64,000 bases of DNA from Wolbachia endosymbiont of Oedothorax gibbosus (GTDB lineage: Bacteria; Pseudomonadota; Alphaproteobacteria; Rickettsiales; Anaplasmataceae). The notes beneath the pieces were generated by a model that did not search any database, was not told the DNA's origin, and saw only the letters and a program-made list of their open reading frames with translations. Shown here one piece after another: positions 10,377 to 19,921 of this stretch. Where the stretch lies: assembly GCF_936270435.1 (NCBI RefSeq), contig NZ_OW370567.1, positions 1,561,973-1,625,972 of the forward strand, read 5' to 3'. Position numbers and translations under genes: made by a program. The first letter of the stretch is position 1; each line of letters begins with the position of its first letter.

Positions 10377-10801
10377 CTGAACAGATACAATTCTGCAATC
10401 ATTGATCTTGATATTAAGTTTTTTGAATCTCCTTGATGCTTGTGAATAGCTGATAACTGCCAAATTTCTTCCTATTTGTTGCAAATATCCTTTTATAAAC
10501 CCTACCGTTTGTCTTAAACCAATTCTAAAAAGATTGACGATTATATGCACCAAAATTACAACTTTATCACTATAAATATAGTTGCCGCCCTGCATTTTTG
10601 GACTATTTTCATACCAATTTTCGATAGCTTCATCTATGTAACGAAAAATATTTCCTCTTTCTTGCAAAAATTTGTTATATTCATTTTGGTTGCGGACCTT
10701 CATTTTGACTGGCATATTTATCCTTAATCAGTTAAATCGTCATTTTATAATGAATTTTGTCAGTAGCCACCAGATTTTTTCAGTTGCTATGCAACAAAGC
10801 C
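10377..10801 (-). mobile_element. IS5-family element, 5' fragment (copy 3)
   Basis: This fragment contains only the transposase N-terminus (ORF 10365-10715 on the minus strand, NEYNKFLQERGNIFRYIDE) and the terminal repeat gcaacaaagcc ending at 10801. It is about 90 percent like the matching part of the copy at 9307-10313 by eye. The terminal repeat lies only about 45 bases upstream of plsY, so it replaced most of that gene's normal upstream region. Confidence 0.8.
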
Positions 10802-10848
10802 ATGCCAGTGTCAGCTACTTGCATGACAAGAGAGAGGATGCTAGAATG

Positions 10849-11421
10849 ATGGAGAAGTATATAATTCTTATACTATCCTACGTACTCGGTTCAATACCGT
10901 TTAGCTTAATCATTACAAGAATAAAAGGGATAAACTTAAGAGAAATAGGTTCAGGAAACATTGGTGCTACAAACGTTGCAAGAACAGGAAATAAATTTCT
11001 TGCTGCTTTGGCATTACTTCTGGATTCCTTGAAAGGATTCATCGCAGTTTATATAGCACAACAATTTTTCGATGACAATCTTTGTATATACATATCTGCA
11101 ATTTTAGCAGTTTTAGGACACATGTTTCCTGTATGGCTAAAATTTAAAGGAGGCAAAGGAGTTGCAACAACTCTGGGAGTGTTGATAGCACTTAATATAC
11201 CTGTAACATTAGTGTTTGTATTTGTTTGGCTAGTAGTATTTTTTACCTTTCGATATTCTTCTCTTGCTTCCTTGACTGCTACTGCAATAGCTATTGTAGC
11301 ATCTTTCTTTTTTCAAAAAGAGTTATTTTTTGCACTACTCACTGTAGCAATATTAATTTTCTTAAAGCACTATAAAAATATCACAAACCTTTTGCAAGGC
11401 AAGGAACATAAGTTTTTATAA
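10849..11421 (+). CDS. plsY: Glycerol-3-phosphate acyltransferase PlsY
   Basis: PlsY is an integral membrane enzyme that transfers the acyl group from acyl-phosphate to glycerol-3-phosphate, the first step of phospholipid synthesis. The protein is about 190 residues with five hydrophobic segments. It shows the three family motifs: SGNIGATNVARTG, HMFPVWLKFKGGKGVATT and the later loop region before KHYKNI. The ORF is open further upstream into IS sequence. I chose the second ATG of the ATGATG pair, which starts directly at the first membrane segment; the ATG at 10846 is equally possible. Confidence 0.94.
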   Translation: MEKYIILILSYVLGSIPFSLIITRIKGINLREIGSGNIGATNVARTGNKFLAALALLLDSLKGFIAVYIAQQFFDDNLCIYISAILAVLGHMFPVWLKFKGGKGVATTLGVLIALNIPVTLVFVFVWLVVFFTFRYSSLASLTATAIAIVASFFFQKELFFALLTVAILIFLKHYKNITNLLQGKEHKFL

Positions 11422-11422
11422 T

Positions 11423-11665
11423 TCATGTGCTGACCATGTTGCTTCTTATATTATCGATGTTTGGGTCGGTTAATTTTCCTGGATTAATATATTCAAGATT
11501 TTCTATTGTATCTACTACATTCTGTTCACTACAATCCAAGCTAAACAAATTTCTCATTAAAGGTATCCTGATCTCTTGAATAAAATTAGAAGTTATTTGG
11601 TTACTGCTATCATCTGGCTTATCCCAAGCATTTAAGATCTCTTCGTAATTTTTCTTTTTTTTCAA
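11423..11665 (-). CDS. Hypothetical protein, possible detached C-terminus of the upstream gene
   Basis: This 80-residue, lysine-rich, soluble-looking ORF begins with TTG directly after a TAG stop that closes the reading frame of the upstream membrane-protein gene, in that same frame. It could be a real small gene or the tail of the upstream gene cut off by a nonsense mutation. I see no recognisable domain. It converges with plsY and almost touches its end. Confidence 0.45.
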   Translation of the reverse strand: MKKKKNYEEILNAWDKPDDSSNQITSNFIQEIRIPLMRNLFSLDCSEQNVVDTIENLEYINPGKLTDPNIDNIRSNMVST

Positions 11666-11666
11666 C

Positions 11667-12476
11667 TATTTCTTAATAAACTCACATGCCTCATCTACAC
11701 ACGTTCCAGTTCTGTCTTCCATAAGGTGTTCTACTCTAATATCAGGGTGTATGAATTGTAATGACCTTAACATTGCACCAAATAATACCAGTAAAGCAGG
11801 TTTCGGGAACAATTGTTCCTTTAGCATAGTTTACGGCATACATTAAAGACCCTACCAATTCCCGTCTTTTTGTTGTAACTGATTCACTATCTCCACTATT
11901 ACAGGCCTTTAGAATCAAATATAAAATTTGCCCTCCCGTGAGTCCAGAAACATGAATTTGTTTATCATCATTACACCATTTATTAAAAAAATTGATCAAC
12001 TCTTTTTTATTATTACTTCCAAACTCTTTTTTTCCTTCTATATACTTAATAAACTTAACAAATTCATCATTATGTATAACACCATTAGGTTCTGGTATCT
12101 TCTCACCATATTTATCTTTTAGTGTATTAATACTGTCAATAATGCTACCATTTGCCATATGAGGCATCATATGTTCTTTCATAGCATTCACCATATTCTT
12201 TGTACCAATTAGATTCTCATATAAACCTTCAGAAAGCAATTTCAATGAAGCTTTAAGTAAGGCTATAGGGTTAAGTTTTGCTGGCCTTGTTTCAGGCTGT
12301 AGCAGGATTATTCCAACTGCCAATGGTATCGGTGCTAATAGCCAAGTTAATATAAAAAGCTTAGAAAAAAAATAATGAATTGTTAGTCCTGCAATACATG
12401 AAATTAAGATCGACTTGATTATGTTACCTTGACCAAATATTTTCCAATATTCTTTTTTACTTAATTTTCTCATCAC
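11667..12476 (-). pseudogene. Hypothetical membrane protein, frameshifted near its 3' end
   Basis: The intact part (244 residues, 11742-12476) has two hydrophobic segments near the N-terminus (about residues 20-60) and a long soluble tail. The uninterrupted ORF ends in NVKVITIHTP. Another frame of the same DNA gives a plausible continuation (ALLVLFGAMLRSLQFIHPD, then VEHLMEDRTGTCVDEACEF) that runs to a TAG at about 11667. This suggests one frameshift near 11805. The family is unknown to me. Its ATG overlaps the end of the 67-residue ORF upstream, so the two were probably translated together. Confidence 0.55.
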
Positions 12477-12660
12477 CTTTTATTTTTTTATATCCAAGAA
12501 ACGTTTTAATCTCTGCATCATATAGAATAGATACCAGGCTAACTATTATCGAAGTAGGTATGGTTACTACAGTTAACGCATAATAAAAATATAAATAGAG
12601 AGCAGTTCTAACTTTACTGGAACCACTGCGAGGAAATTGTAGTTGAGAAACACCTATCAT
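12457..12660 (-). CDS. Small hypothetical membrane protein
   Basis: This 67-residue protein has one long hydrophobic segment (about residues 18-45) and a charged C-terminus (KKIKGDEKIK). It overlaps the next gene by 20 bases, and the AAAGGTG inside its end could serve as the ribosome binding site for the downstream ATG. I do not recognise a family. It may be part of a Wolbachia-specific membrane protein pair. Confidence 0.5.
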   Translation of the reverse strand: MIGVSQLQFPRSGSSKVRTALYLYFYYALTVVTIPTSIIVSLVSILYDAEIKTFLGYKKIKGDEKIK

Positions 12661-12712
12661 AACTTACCTTCAACATCATTACACTCTAGTAATAGCATAA
12701 TAATTTAAAACG

Positions 12713-13624
12713 TCAATGTTTAAGTATCTTATTATCCGCACACTCATCGTATTCGATCTCGACTGTAGAGTGTGCTATTTCGAACTTATCTAGCAATATT
12801 TTTTTTATTTCATATAAAACATTGGTGTGCTGCACATTTTGCTTTATTTTAGCATGCATGGTAATTATAAAATAATTATCAGACAGTGACCATGCATGTA
12901 TGTGGTGCACATCTATCACTTCAGGTAATTCTGATGTGATCTTACTTTTTATCTCTTCAGCAGATATACCCTCAGGTGTACCTTCAAGGAGTATGTGGCA
13001 AGAATTCTTTAGAATTTTGTAGCCACTATTCAAAATGATTACACTGACAAATACCGATAAAATCGGATCCACCATTTGCCATCCAGTAAACATGATAATT
13101 ATGGATGCAAGTATAGCAGCTACAGAACCTAAAATATCTCCTATAACGTGTAGTACAGCACTTTTTATGTTTATATTGCTCTCGCATTTACTATGTAATA
13201 TAAAAAAGACTATAATATTAGAGATCAGGCCAAGTGTAGCAATTACTAACATTACTTTCCACTCAACATTTACCGGAAAAATAAATCTTTTTATTGACTC
13301 AATTATAATGATTACTGCAATGAAGAATAAAGTTAAACCATTAACAAATGCTGCAATTATCTGCAACCGATGATACCCGTATGATCTTTGCAGATCAGAT
13401 TTCTTAGCTGAAAATTTATGTGCTAACCAGCTTAAAACTAAGGCAAAGAGGTCAGTGAGCATATGCCCTGCATCTGATAGTAGAGCAAGCGAATGTGAAA
13501 TTATTCCACCTACTATTTCCATAAACATTGTTATCGCAACTATTATTATGGAATAGATTAAGCGCTTAGACTGTGCTGCTGAGTGTTTGCCGTTATGCAC
13601 TGCTGTCATATAAAATCTTTTCAT
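12713..13624 (-). CDS. Cation diffusion facilitator family metal efflux protein
   Basis: CDF proteins export Zn2+, Co2+, Fe2+ or similar ions in exchange for protons. About 303 residues with six membrane segments are seen. The metal-site motifs are HSLALLSDAGHMLTD in the second segment (His and Asp ligands) and HVIGDILGS in the fifth. A cytoplasmic C-terminal domain with VIDVHHIHAWSLS follows. The open frame extends upstream through tRNA-Val, so the start must be the ATG at 13624 or 13609. I cannot say which metal it carries. Confidence 0.9.
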   Translation of the reverse strand: MKRFYMTAVHNGKHSAAQSKRLIYSIIIVAITMFMEIVGGIISHSLALLSDAGHMLTDLFALVLSWLAHKFSAKKSDLQRSYGYHRLQIIAAFVNGLTLFFIAVIIIIESIKRFIFPVNVEWKVMLVIATLGLISNIIVFFILHSKCESNINIKSAVLHVIGDILGSVAAILASIIIMFTGWQMVDPILSVFVSVIILNSGYKILKNSCHILLEGTPEGISAEEIKSKITSELPEVIDVHHIHAWSLSDNYFIITMHAKIKQNVQHTNVLYEIKKILLDKFEIAHSTVEIEYDECADNKILKH

Positions 13625-13635
13625 GAACAAAAACG

Positions 13636-13708
13636 TGGGTAACACTGGGTTCGAACCAGCGACCGCTTGCACGTCAAGCAAGTGCTCTACCAACTGAGCT
13701 AATTACCC
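13636..13708 (-). tRNA. tRNA-Val (anticodon GAC)
   Basis: The minus strand folds into a cloverleaf with acceptor GGGTAAT/GTTACCC (one loose pair), D-arm AGCTCAGTTGGTAGAGC, anticodon loop TTGACGT with GAC, and T-loop GGTTCGAACCC. It lies 12 bases upstream of the cation-efflux gene and is probably cotranscribed with it. Confidence 0.94.
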
Positions 13709-13792
13709 ATCGTGGTTTTAGTATAGTGCTTTGGTGGAATGAAAGTCAATAAACCACTTTGCTTTTGCCCTTGTCCAATGTGATTCCGGAAT

Positions 13793-13873
13793 ATAGCTGT
13801 ATAGAACTTCAGCTATACCCTATATTTTTCACATAAAATTAACAACTTATATTTTTTTACTAAGATATAAGTT
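13793..13873. promoter_or_regulatory. Two inverted repeats upstream of the metalloprotease gene
   Basis: The arms atagctg (13793) and cagctat (13810) form one hairpin, and aacttatat (13844) with atataagtt (13865) form another. Both lie in the 243-base gap before the large gene at 13952. They may be operators or structured leader elements. A purine-rich agaggttag precedes the ATG by a short spacing and can serve as the ribosome binding site. Function is a guess. Confidence 0.4.
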
Positions 13874-13951
13874 ATATTAATACAAGCATTTACGTTTTTT
13901 TTAGGGAGATCACCTTATATTTGAAGAGTTAATAAATTAGAGGTTAGAATT

Positions 13952-16900
13952 ATGACAATCAATCAACAAATAAATAAAAATATAACTAAAGAAGAATATT
14001 TCAACAATAATGGCAAAGGGTTTAATTCGCCACATGTTATAGAAGTTAAAGATTTAAATATTAAAGTAGAGGTTTATTCTCATAATTTAAGAGCAAGTAA
14101 AGTTGCTAACATTGAAAGTGAGATAAGAGAAACAGCTACTAATTTTAAAAACGCATTCGAGTTAGAACGCGGCAGTTCAGAACAAACATTTAAAATTTAC
14201 ATGTTTGATGACAAGGATGATTACACTCACCTTGGCGGAAGCGAGCGTTTCGGTTCTTACCTTGGAGACGAAGGTGGTAAATGTTACTACAAAGGGAAAG
14301 CTGACGTTTTTGCTGAAATGTACGTCTACCAGCAAGGTGGCGTTCATAACCTTCAGCATGAATTTGCACATGGTTTAACTTACTTGGCTACAGGAGGCAA
14401 ATCTTTACCTACAGTATTAATGGAAGGAATTGCAGACTACTTTGAGCATCATTCAGATCATAAATTCAATTCTCAAGGATCAAGTATCGACAAAACTGAA
14501 GCTGCAAATTTGGATTTAGATAAAATTTTAAGTTTAGAATACTCAAAGGACAGCGAAGCAAATAGCTTGGTTTATAAAACAGGTCATGCGTTGATAATGT
14601 ACTTACAGGAAAAAGATCCTAGTTTATTAAGAGACTACCTAGATGCTTTACGTCAAGGTAACTCAGATGAGTCAAAAAGTTTCTTGAAAGACATAAAAGG
14701 ACACGATACTGACTTCAAAAGTTGGCTTGCTGAGAATGATACAGAAACTGCAATGGAACATCTCAACGCTTTGCAAGTTACAAAAGGAGATTTCATAGCA
14801 ATTGGTCAAGAAATAGTGGGTGGAGAAATTAAAAACGTATCCTACTATAAAGCAAATATAGAAAAAATGGATGGAGAAAACGTTGGAAGTTTTTCTCCTG
14901 TAGAACACGTTGCATTTTATGATGTTGCTCGTGCTATAAATAGGGCAACAAATGATACACTTGATATATCAAAGGAATATCATTTCCTCAAGGTAGTAAA
15001 AACTTCCGATGGACAGGATAAACTAACTTACTCTGACCAACAAGGTAATGAATACCGAAACAGTCTAGAGTATAAAAATCAGGCTTTAAGGATATTATCA
15101 AAATATGATACAGAAATTAAGAATCAGGTAGATGAATTTGATAATTTGAATAAAGGACGTGGTGAAATGTATCAAAAATATCATAAAGGAGAGATTACTA
15201 TTGAAGAGTTACGTAATGAGGAAAATACAAAATACAGACCAGCATTTTTAAAGTTTGATCAACTAAAAAACAAAGCTGTTGATGAAATTGAAAATAATTC
15301 CCAAGCAGCAAAAATATTAGATGGGCTGGTCAATATCGATCCAAACTTGATCAGAGGTACAATTGATTCACAAGAAGGTAAGATTTTCTCTATAAAAGCT
15401 CTTGGTAAAGGAGATATGGGTGCACTTTCTATATATGACGGAAATACAAAGCTTGGAGAATTATTAAGTGAATCAGGATTCTTCAAACAAGTTGAAGGCC
15501 AAACCAAAGAAACTTTCGTTTTTGAGGATATATTGCACAACTTAAATGTTTCATACGAAGGCGGTGCTTACATGGCAGTTACAAAAGAAAATGGTCATTA
15601 TAAAGCTTCTCTGATAGATGGCAGAACAGTTGAACGTGATGAATACTTTGATGAGGCGCATTTACATGAAAATGAGTTGTTGCATCCTAGCACTGGACAC
15701 ATCCAAAAAGATTTAGATTCTCTGCTTCTTAGAGGTACCAAAATCTTGAATCATCAAGATTCAGAGCATGCACAATATTCCGATGAGCAAAAGGCAAATG
15801 GAGTAATCGTGGAAAAAGGAACATTACTGGATAATAAAGGAACAGATAGAACAGACGACGATGTATACGAAGCGGTTGTAAAGCAAGGAGGCGAAAATCT
15901 ACATGCATTCAAAAATATGGGTTTTTATATTAGTGAGAAAGGTAATCTATTTATTCATGATCACGGAACAAATGTAAGATTTCAATTACCAACTAGTATC
16001 ACTCATCTAAAATTAGTGGAAAAAGACGGAGCATATAAGCTTGTTCCGGTGACGAAAGATGGGAATGAACATCCAATAGGTATGCCAAATATATCAGATG
16101 AATATAGATACATAGATCCAATATTTGCACATGAATATGAGAAGGGAGATCATTCCCATAAACATGTAAATGTGGGCCTTATAAACTTAGAGAAATATGG
16201 CTCTGGCAAACTTTTTGCTATAAAGTACGACCCAAATGATTACCACATACAAAAAAACTCCAGTGGTGAAATAGTTAGAATAAAAGATCAAACATATTCC
16301 ACTAAGGTAAAATTGTTTGATGGTGATGAAGAAATTGGAATGTTATCTAATAACTTCCATAATTTCAAAGGTAAAATATTCTTTTCTGCTGATTATAACT
16401 ACAGTTATAACGACTTCCTAGCATCTGTTTCTCCTCAAGTTGAAATTGAGAATATGGGAAATGGAAGTAAAAAAATAACTTTCGATCAAGGTGATGGCGA
16501 TATTGGTGACACTAATAGAGGCTACACGGATTATCAGAGAATATTCACAAAAGAGAAGCAAATTGAAAGTCCAAAAGGGCAGGTAAGTGAAACTAAGACA
16601 GAAGTTCATAGCACTACTAATGTTATTGCACAAGCCGCTAAAGAACAAACTGTCATGAGAGAAGACGAAATGCAGTCTGATCAGCCAATTCCATCACAAA
16701 GTTTAACAAGAACGAAAAGAACAGCTTCAGTGGAGGAAAAAGAGCAAGAACAGGTAGTGTTAAAAGACACAATCTTGAAAATAGGAAGGAGCTCTGATCA
16801 ATTCTCGGAAGGGAAGCATAAGGCAAATGTAACGATAGATTACAATGATGTGAAAGCCTTTTATGATAGAGCAGAAGGAGCGGAAAAGCAATCTGTGTTA

Positions 16901-17311
16901 GATTTCTGGAACAAATTGCATACATCAGATTATAAGGTTGGTGCTTTGCAGGAAGACAAGTATTACTTTAAAGATGGCAAATTTGTAATTCACGATAATG
17001 ATACGAAAAAGCTTATAGTGTTACCTGAAGATAAGGTATCCATCAAGATAATGAAAGATGGTGATAGTTATAGTTTAGCTATATCAAATGGCAATGGCAA
17101 GGTAATAAGCAGCATTAGTAAAATAGATAATCCAAATTACGAATTGCTGTCAGACTCAAGTCATTTCAATTTAGGGGAGCAAGATAATATTGTATTATCA
17201 GACCAACATCACGAATATAATCTTTATCTAGAGAATGGCTTTGTGAAAATGTTTGATTGCGCAAGCGACCACATTTATCACGATCACAACTCGGCCTACA
17301 TCTATAGCTAA
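13952..17311 (+). CDS. Large HEFAH zinc-metalloprotease-like protein, collagenase (M9)-like
   Basis: This 1119-residue protein has HEFAH at residues 136-140 and an EGIADYFEHH block with the likely third zinc ligand Glu158, about 22 residues after the second His. That spacing and the ADYFE context resemble the gluzincin collagenases of peptidase family M9. The usual large activator domain and signal peptide are not visible at the N-terminus. The remaining 850 residues are hydrophilic, contain repeated beta-rich modules with HEN/HDN-type turns (for example near residues 660-690 and 1010-1030), and have a disordered linker around 860-930. No membrane segment is seen. I infer a secreted effector with unknown substrate. 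M9 assignment is tentative; the metalloprotease motif is clear. Confidence 0.7.
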   Translation: MTINQQINKNITKEEYFNNNGKGFNSPHVIEVKDLNIKVEVYSHNLRASKVANIESEIRETATNFKNAFELERGSSEQTFKIYMFDDKDDYTHLGGSERFGSYLGDEGGKCYYKGKADVFAEMYVYQQGGVHNLQHEFAHGLTYLATGGKSLPTVLMEGIADYFEHHSDHKFNSQGSSIDKTEAANLDLDKILSLEYSKDSEANSLVYKTGHALIMYLQEKDPSLLRDYLDALRQGNSDESKSFLKDIKGHDTDFKSWLAENDTETAMEHLNALQVTKGDFIAIGQEIVGGEIKNVSYYKANIEKMDGENVGSFSPVEHVAFYDVARAINRATNDTLDISKEYHFLKVVKTSDGQDKLTYSDQQGNEYRNSLEYKNQALRILSKYDTEIKNQVDEFDNLNKGRGEMYQKYHKGEITIEELRNEENTKYRPAFLKFDQLKNKAVDEIENNSQAAKILDGLVNIDPNLIRGTIDSQEGKIFSIKALGKGDMGALSIYDGNTKLGELLSESGFFKQVEGQTKETFVFEDILHNLNVSYEGGAYMAVTKENGHYKASLIDGRTVERDEYFDEAHLHENELLHPSTGHIQKDLDSLLLRGTKILNHQDSEHAQYSDEQKANGVIVEKGTLLDNKGTDRTDDDVYEAVVKQGGENLHAFKNMGFYISEKGNLFIHDHGTNVRFQLPTSITHLKLVEKDGAYKLVPVTKDGNEHPIGMPNISDEYRYIDPIFAHEYEKGDHSHKHVNVGLINLEKYGSGKLFAIKYDPNDYHIQKNSSGEIVRIKDQTYSTKVKLFDGDEEIGMLSNNFHNFKGKIFFSADYNYSYNDFLASVSPQVEIENMGNGSKKITFDQGDGDIGDTNRGYTDYQRIFTKEKQIESPKGQVSETKTEVHSTTNVIAQAAKEQTVMREDEMQSDQPIPSQSLTRTKRTASVEEKEQEQVVLKDTILKIGRSSDQFSEGKHKANVTIDYNDVKAFYDRAEGAEKQSVLDFWNKLHTSDYKVGALQEDKYYFKDGKFVIHDNDTKKLIVLPEDKVSIKIMKDGDSYSLAISNGNGKVISSISKIDNPNYELLSDSSHFNLGEQDNIVLSDQHHEYNLYLENGFVKMFDCASDHIYHDHNSAYIYS

Positions 17312-17672
17312 CCCAAGAAAGGTTTTCCTACGTCATACCGCGATTCATTCGCGGTATCTCTTAGCCGCTAACAAGTAGCTCCTTCGGTGTCATCCCAGTA
17401 GCCCCCTTCTTGTCATCCCAGTGCTTGACACTGGAATCTAGTTAAGTTGATGAGCATAAAAGTAGCCGTTTTATATTAAAGTACAACGTTTCTGATGATG
17501 GAAAAATGAGATCCCAGTGTCAGCTACTCGGATGACAGGAGAGGGGACTGGAATGACAAGAGAAGAACTCTGAAGCAAAAAACCTCAAGGAAATCTTATG
17601 TAAAATCTAGCATTAACGAAAATTATACTTTTTTCATGCACCCTATGGTTTTTATAATTAACGGAGAGTGAT
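17312..17672. repeat. Palindromic repeats between the two unusual genes
   Basis: The 361-base gap has no ORF. It contains cctacgtcataccgcg with the arms cgcg-attcatt-cgcg, a degenerate copy of the tcccagtg...cactgg palindrome around 17397-17440, and another partial one at 17511-17560. The bases immediately before 17673 include a ribosome binding site ggagag, seven bases from the ATG. Confidence 0.65.
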
Positions 17673-18368
17673 ATGGAGGCTGGTTTAAAATTTGAAAGTG
17701 TTGTAGGAACAGCAACAGCAGATTTAACTCAGGTTAAAATTGTAACTTTACAAGATAACACGGGTAATAAATATACTTTAGACGTAACAGGAAATGATCT
17801 TAAATTAATATACCATAAACATGGTAATCCTCAACCTACGGAATACACAGTAAATGGTCTAGCAACAGCTTTAGGAAAATTACTTACTATAGATGGTAAT
17901 ACGGCTGGTAAATCAGTTCTTGCAGAAGAAGTAGCAAAAAAAGAGGTTGTTGAAGCCATATTCGATGCAAAAGATGGCAGTGACAAAATCTCTGAAACCA
18001 AAATAGGTACTACTTTTGCTAAGAAAACTGATCTAAATAATAAAGCTAATACTGCAGACGTTTACACTAAAAAAAATGTAGATGATGAATTGGCAAAAAA
18101 AGCTGATACATCTGCTCTAGCTGACAAAGCTAATTCTAGAGATGTTTACACTAAACATGATGTAGATACTAGTTTTGTTAAAACCGATGGTTCCAATGCT
18201 GATGCTATAGCTAATGCATTTGCAAAGAATCCCACTTTCACAAATGCTATTGCAATCAATCCTGCCGTGAATGATGCAAATTTTCCAGGCGCCGTAAGAG
18301 GAGTAATGTCACAACCGTACTGTGATATTCCAGAAGATGAAAGTGCTCCAATTTCTGCGGTTTGGTAA
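17673..18368 (+). CDS. Hypothetical protein with tail-fibre-like repeats
   Basis: The 231-residue protein has an N-terminal beta-rich part and a central repetitive part (about residues 110-180). Units such as DLNNKANTADVYTKKNVDDEL and DKANSRDVYTKHDVDTSF alternate there, as in the coiled or beta-helical stalks of phage tail fibres and related adhesins. A short C-terminal tail follows. It has a good ribosome binding site. No signal peptide is visible. It may be phage-derived or a secreted adhesin, but I cannot name a function. Its 3' end is followed at once by a block of palindromic repeats. Confidence 0.6.
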   Translation: MEAGLKFESVVGTATADLTQVKIVTLQDNTGNKYTLDVTGNDLKLIYHKHGNPQPTEYTVNGLATALGKLLTIDGNTAGKSVLAEEVAKKEVVEAIFDAKDGSDKISETKIGTTFAKKTDLNNKANTADVYTKKNVDDELAKKADTSALADKANSRDVYTKHDVDTSFVKTDGSNADAIANAFAKNPTFTNAIAINPAVNDANFPGAVRGVMSQPYCDIPEDESAPISAVW

Positions 18369-18703
18369 TCCAGCAAGTAGTCACGCTACTTGGATGACGT
18401 CATACGGTTCTCGAATGACGGAAAAAAGGACTGGGATAACACTCCGCTATGTCATCCCAGTAGCCCTTTCTTGTCATCCCAGTGCTCCTTTTTTTGTCAT
18501 CCCAGTGCGTGACACTGGGATCTCATTTCACCTTATGATGGTGTCATCCCAGTAGCCTCCTTCTCTTGTTATCCGAGTAGCCCTTCTTCTGTCATTCCAG
18601 TGCTTCCTTCTCCTGTCATCCCAGTGCTTCCTTCTTCTGTCATCCGAGTAGCCCTTTCTTGTCATCCCAGTGCTTCCTTCTCCTGTCATCCCAGTCTGGG
18701 ATG
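18369..18703. repeat. Cluster of degenerate tgtcatcccagt repeats
   Basis: This stretch contains about ten copies of the half-palindrome tgtcatcc(c/g)agt followed by short variable tails (agcccctt, gcttcctt). It is a tandem pile of decayed Wolbachia-type palindromic elements. It ends exactly where the IS5-family copy 2 begins. No gene is seen here. Confidence 0.8.
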
Positions 18704-19702
18704 ACCTTGTTGCATCGCACCTTATACTGGTAGTAATTTACGATAAATTCATGTAGCCATTTCGCATACCAATGTCAGTGAATTTATTGAGCAAATAACA
18801 CTTGAGTCGCAGTTCCTTCTCACGATTAACCTCAGATTTGTTCCGAAAACTAAACCAGAATGTTTGTTTCAGTCGCGAGAAAAAACCTTCTACATAAGAT
18901 CTTTTCCCATAATTTACTTTCTTTTTCCATTCTTTCACGCCATCTTCACCGTATAATTTTATTAATCTAATAGCAGCATTTCTGTCAGACATATAATCTA
19001 TTTCTGGATGTTCTGCCGCATTGTTTATTGGTGGAATTTTTGCCTTTATATCATATTCGTTACACAATTTATAAAACTTGTGCCTATCATATGCCCTATC
19101 TGCATATAGTGCTTTTATGGCATGAACTTCTTTAAGCAAATCACAAGCTCCATAGTGATCAGACCGTTACTGTATTTTACAGCTATATATTCAACATTAC
19201 ATGCAATTTTCTATAGCTGCGATACTTTCTATCTTCGCTATTTTCCTTCAGGAGTGTTGTTGTATATCTGTACTGTCTATAGCAATTTCGATATCTTCCA
19301 TGTTATTTTCTGCAATCATTTATCTTAATATTAAGTTTCTTTTGATGCTTGTGAATAGCTGCAAATCTCTTCCTATTTGTTGCAAATATCCTTTTATAAA
19401 TCCGACTGTTTGTCTTAAACCAATTCTAAAGAGACTGGTGATTATATGCACCAAAATTACAACTTTATCACTATAAATATAGTTGCCGCCCTGCATTTTT
19501 GGACAATTCTCGTACCAATTTTCTATAGCGTCATTGATATAACAAAAAATGCTTCCTCTTTCTTGGAGAAATTTGTTATATTCGCTATGGTTACTGACTC
19601 TCATTTTTTGTGGCATATTTTTTCTTCAAAGGTTAAATGGCTATTTTATAATGAATTTTGTCAGTAACTGCCAGATTTTTTCGGTTGCTATGCAACAAAG
19701 CC
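18704..19702 (-). mobile_element. IS5-family element, degenerate copy 2
   Basis: The element is the sister of the 9307-10313 copy, with the right terminal repeat gcaacaaagcc ending at 19702 and the left end slightly truncated (ccttgttgcat). Transposase fragments are at 18738-19139 (C-terminal, with RSYVEGFFSRLKQTF) and 19320-19616 (N-terminal). The middle is broken in the same places as in copy 1, so the inactivation probably predates the duplication of the copies. Confidence 0.85.
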
Positions 19703-19921
19703 ATTCCATTACCACGTTGAACGGCAAATCCGGCATTATGTCGTTTACCGTAAAAACTCATATTTTACACAATCACAGCGAGGAAACACATTCCTCGAAC
19801 GGATAATTTCATTATACTTAACATGGAAACAAAGGGGCTTTCCAAAATCTCCTATCTATTGTTTCTTAAACCACTCTGCTGAACGGATACACCAGAAACT
19901 GTTAGAATTCTAGTGGATTTT
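19703..19921 (+). pseudogene. IS66-family transposase, C-terminal fragment
   Basis: One frame reads RQIRHYVVYRKNSYFTQSQRG followed by a block ending FLNHSAERIHQKLLEF. This is the IS66 transposase C-terminus and matches the copies at 8.9, 49.6 and 62.2 kb. It directly abuts the IS5 copy 2. The 150 bases up to nrdB hold only a partial palindrome (agattccagtgtcagct) and nothing else that I can identify. Confidence 0.75.

Noticed and set aside
6747..10801. A prophage or pathogenicity island
   Set aside because: Only nested IS fragments are found; there are no phage structural, integrase or cargo genes.
13625..13693. Longer N-terminus for the cation-efflux protein
   Set aside because: The extension is translated from tRNA-Val, so the ATG at 13624 or 13609 must be the start.
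18369..18703. Possible CRISPR array
   Set aside because: Repeats are short, irregular, degenerate and match dispersed palindromic elements; spacers are not of uniform length and no cas genes are present.
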